In this document: positions 5,955 through 6,113 of the stretch, one piece after another | Position numbering within the stretch: position 1 is the stretch's first letter | How the letters are laid out: each line of letters opens with the position of its first letter | Assembly (NCBI GenBank): GCA_023268575.1 | Contig: JALRCL010000624.1 | Coordinates: 1 to 6,113, forward strand | Length of the DNA stretch: 6,113 nt | Reading direction: 5' to 3' | From: Patulibacter sp. | GTDB taxonomy: Bacteria; Actinomycetota; Thermoleophilia; Solirubrobacterales; Solirubrobacteraceae | The notes under the pieces: model-generated | Seen by the model: the letters and a program-made list of their open reading frames with translations, nothing else | What the model was told of the DNA's origin: nothing | The model's database searches: none | Made by a program: the position numbers and the translations under genes

Positions 5955-6089
5955 TCAGCCGCGGTGCGCCGTCCGGTTCCGGTACAGCCGCTCGTGCGTG
6001 CCCGCCCCCGTCCCAGCGTCCGGCGGCGGGCGCGTCGACGCGTGGATCAGGCGCCGCACGCCGCGCGCGCCGTCCACGAGCGCGGCTGG
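5955..6089 (-). CDS. Possible 3' end of a convergent gene
   Basis: On the minus strand a frame ending at TGA (5955-5957) has strongly G/C-ending codons for about 45 codons and reads VDGARGVRRLIH then, further on, THERLYRNRTAHRG before the stop. Its stop lies 6 bases from the ArsR stop, a normal convergent spacing. In the same frame a TGA at 6090-6092 closes it upstream, so either it is a small GTG-started ORF (GTG at 6075-6077, 40 residues, no clear ribosome binding site), a gene tail disrupted by a frameshift, or chance. I recognise no family. No other gene is seen between 5949 and the window end. Confidence 0.22.
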   Translation of the reverse strand, partial: PAALVDGARGVRRLIHASTRPPPDAGTGAGTHERLYRNRTAHRG

Positions 6090-6113
6090 TCATGGAGCAG
6101 GCTCGCCGCCCGC

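Noticed and set aside
5389..6093. Minus-strand 234-codon ORF spanning the ArsR gene and right edge
   Set aside because: Arg/Ala/Pro/Gly-rich translation with many rare-type codons (CGA, GGA, GCT), opposite two well supported plus-strand genes.

Overview
The window is very GC-rich DNA with codons ending almost always in G or C, short or overlapping gene junctions, and an actinobacterial flavour: ATGA stop/start overlaps, a GTG start just after a TANNNT box, and actinobacteria-like ArsR, DUF2892 and MMPL proteins. A high-GC actinobacterium, possibly of the Thermoleophilia/Solirubrobacterales type, is my best guess; the phylum is moderately supported and the class is weakly supported.

Layout. 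(1) Positions 1 to about 265 do not match the rest. On the minus strand they encode the C-terminal part of a DUF1080 / 3-keto-disaccharide hydrolase-like protein with a relaxed codon usage (TTT, GTT, CGT, AAT, ATT). (2) At about 262-275 this fragment abuts, head to head, an arginine deiminase gene (arcA) that has lost roughly its first 50-60 codons. (3) arcA, an ornithine carbamoyltransferase gene and a carbamate kinase gene (arcC) follow on the plus strand, joined by 4-bp ATGA overlaps. Together they make up the arginine deiminase pathway: arginine to citrulline + NH3, citrulline to ornithine + carbamoyl phosphate, then carbamoyl phosphate + ADP to ATP + CO2 + NH3. No arginine/ornithine antiporter is in view. 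(4) An AT-richer island at about 3168-3210 holds a perfect 8-bp dyad overlapping a TATAGT box. It looks like the promoter/operator of a second unit: a small two-helix DUF2892 membrane protein, an MMPL/RND-type exporter (ATGA overlap with the former) and, after 24 bases, an ArsR-family repressor that probably has its own leaderless promoter. (5) The last 165 bases may hold the 3' end of a convergent minus-strand gene.

The main points for a second look are the chimeric-looking left junction, the carbamate kinase frame that runs past its family end through the next promoter, the class of the OTC in a catabolic operon, and the DUF2892-MMPL-ArsR cassette with cysteines in both the small membrane protein and the regulator. 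I found no RNA genes, CRISPR arrays, insertion sequences or clear intrinsic terminators.
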